Of a stretch of 64,000 nucleotides of DNA, positions 63,234 through 64,000 are shown piece by piece (the stretch's first letter is position 1; every line of letters starts with the position of its first letter). The DNA lies in assembly GCA_020631235.1 (NCBI GenBank), contig JAHDHQ010000015.1:1-64000 (forward strand), read 5' to 3'. Below the pieces are notes generated by a model. The model saw only the letters and a program-made list of their open reading frames with translations, was not told where the DNA came from and did not search any database. This stretch comes from Saprospiraceae bacterium (lineage in GTDB: Bacteria > Bacteroidota > Bacteroidia > Chitinophagales > Saprospiraceae). Made by a program: the position numbers and the translations under genes.

Positions 63234-63796
63234 ACTTAACCATCATTTTGTTATCAAAAGGAAGAATTTTTCTCTGCAATAATTTCCTTGCTCTTTGCAA
63301 TTGCGACTTGGAAGTTCCTATGCTAATTCCTAACATTTCTGCTATTTCTTTATGGGTAAATCCATCAATGACATACATATTAAAGACTGTTCTAAAACCT
63401 TTCGGAAGTTGTTGGATAACAGAAGTTAATTCTTCCAAATTTAGACTTTCGAAGGCCTTAGGCATGATACCTATCGAATGATTAGTATCGTCAATTTCTT
63501 CCCAAAAATTTGCAGGCTTGTTTTTTTCGTAGTTGCATAAGGCAAACATTAATGACCAGTCGCTTAGACCAGACAATAAAGTTGCCTTTTGAAGGATTAA
63601 ACCTATCTAATTGGGTATAGATTTGGATAAGACTTTCCTGAAGGAAATCATCCGCATCTTTTTCCAGTCTAGCATATCGCTTGCAAATTAGATAATAATC
63701 TCTCCTATACTTTTTATACAACTCATCAAAATCGCCAGTATTTCCCCGAAGGATGGACTTAACTAATTTATAATCTTGTAAATTTTTATTAATCAT
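63226..63796 (-). pseudogene. ECF sigma-70 factor split by one extra base in an A7 run
   Basis: Two minus-strand frames together make one ECF sigma factor. The first (ATG 63796, stop at 63491) carries region 2: LYKKYRRDYY, the DDFLQES segment, then VINVCLMQLRKK. The second frame (to 63226) carries region 4 with EELTSVIQQLPKGFRTVFNMYVIDGFTHKEIAEMLGIS-GTSKSQLQRARKLLQ (hyphenated; separate blocks). Removing one A from the A7 run (T7 on the plus strand, 63521-63527) joins them into about 190 residues with a smooth LRKNKPANFWEE junction. It could be a true frameshift, a phase-variable or slippage-corrected site, or a base-calling error. An intact sigma domain is needed for the anti-sigma partner (8-nt overlap) to make sense. 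Confidence 0.8.
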
Positions 63797-63798
63797 TA

Positions 63799-63836
63799 AA
63801 ATATAAAAAGTGGAGCTCACTGTCTGCGTGAGCTCC
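63799..63836 (-). terminator. Rho-independent terminator of the preceding T9SS gene
   Basis: A perfect 9-bp stem (63828-63836 with 63812-63820), a 7-nt loop, and a T-rich tract on the minus strand (plus-strand A-rich 63799-63811). It ends the partial gene at 63852 just before the sigma factor start, so the sigma/anti-sigma pair has its own promoter or relies on read-through. Confidence 0.65.
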
Positions 63837-63851
63837 TATTCGCAAAAAGGA

Positions 63852-64000
63852 TTATAGCTTAATAATTTTTCTTAGGTATCTCTTATCGTCGCCTGATAAT
63901 TCTAAAATATATTGTCCTTTATCCAATGATGAAATATCAATTTTATTTGCTGTAATCTTATTCATTAAAACCGTCTGTCCACTGATATTCATAATACGGA
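63852..64000 (-). CDS. C-terminal end of a T9SS-exported protein (partial)
   Basis: The last 49 codons of a minus-strand gene that runs out of the window. They read as the second half of a Por secretion C-terminal domain: NISGQTV, then DISSLDKGQYILELSG and KRYLRKIIKL at the end. The protein is therefore a type IX secretion substrate; its function is outside the window. The stop at 63852-63854 is followed after 16 nt by a terminator hairpin. Confidence 0.75.
   Translation of the reverse strand, partial: RIMNISGQTVLMNKITANKIDISSLDKGQYILELSGDDKRYLRKIIKL

Noticed and set aside
63491-63576. Programmed -1 frameshift at the A7 run of the sigma gene
   Set aside because: The run could form an A-AAA-AAA heptamer, but a -1 shift reads into the wrong third frame. 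The region 4 frame needs a +1 shift (or one A less), so the classical -1 signal does not apply.
1-64000. CRISPR arrays, tRNA, rRNA, insertion sequences and prophage
   Set aside because: I saw no regularly spaced direct repeats, no cloverleaf with a CCA end, no rRNA-like sequence and no transposase or terminal inverted repeats.

Overview
The window looks like the chromosome of a low-GC (roughly 37%) Bacteroidota, probably a Saprospiraceae/Chitinophagales-type marine or sludge bacterium. This rests on four Por-type (type IX secretion) C-terminal sorting domains, two TonB-dependent receptors with carboxypeptidase-regulatory-like plugs, a TPR-transmembrane-AraC regulator, MORN_2, DUF1573 and HU/SPOR proteins, Na+-pumping decarboxylase genes, several genes that can only start at TTG or GTG, and promoter-like TAnnTTTG boxes of the Bacteroidota housekeeping sigma factor. 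I saw no rRNA, tRNA, CRISPR array, insertion sequence or prophage.

Layout. 1-464 holds a broken ORF remnant. 465-7348: a membrane TPR/AraC regulator, then a tight + strand run of secreted hydrolases (NTF2-like protein, two beta-lactamase-fold serine hydrolases, one alpha/beta peptidase). 7349-9289: a small two-TM protein found by hand on the minus strand, an SRPBCC protein and a membrane protein. 9319-17533: TonB receptor, a giant T9SS cargo protein, aldo/keto reductase, GH16 laminarinase-type lipoprotein. 17542-21940 (minus): an exported molybdenum hydroxylase set (XdhC, Tat-lipoprotein large subunit, 2Fe-2S subunit, diheme cytochrome). 22001-29756: exported methyltransferase, IlvE, a possible DNA polymerase III psi-like protein, RdgB, UbiA, DUF1573, a non-canonical PolX, MORN_2 lipoprotein. 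29826-32831: a three-gene block with a 737-residue helical protein of unknown family, a PD-(D/E)xK HsdR_N-like nuclease-fold protein and a TerB-like protein. 32826-38314: aspartate kinase diverging from OadG-OadA-OadB and AlkC. 38318-43847 (minus): lipoprotein, PepT, flavodoxin-fold reductase, and a paralogue of the 11.9 kb T9SS giant.

44106-57174 is mostly housekeeping: sugar nucleotidyltransferase, MauG-type cytochrome, pentapeptide and HU-SPOR proteins, a two-component system, AlkD-type glycosylase, RarA, acyl-CoA dehydrogenase, Nudix, PyrE, M42 peptidase and a UbiA-like protein. 57305-61743 pairs a TonB receptor with a T9SS-exported alpha/beta-hydrolase-fold protein that seems to lack its nucleophile. 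61794-64000 (minus) is the tail of another T9SS protein, then an ECF sigma factor split by one extra base in an A7 run and overlapping its membrane anti-sigma-like partner, which carries a beta-barrel-like tail.

The items most worth follow-up are the split sigma factor, the 29.8-32.8 kb unknown cluster, the catalytically altered PolX, the hydrolase without nucleophile, and a 9-mer (CCAATGTTG) present at 13 places on both strands, far above chance by a rough estimate. All calls are from reading the sequence; no database search was run.
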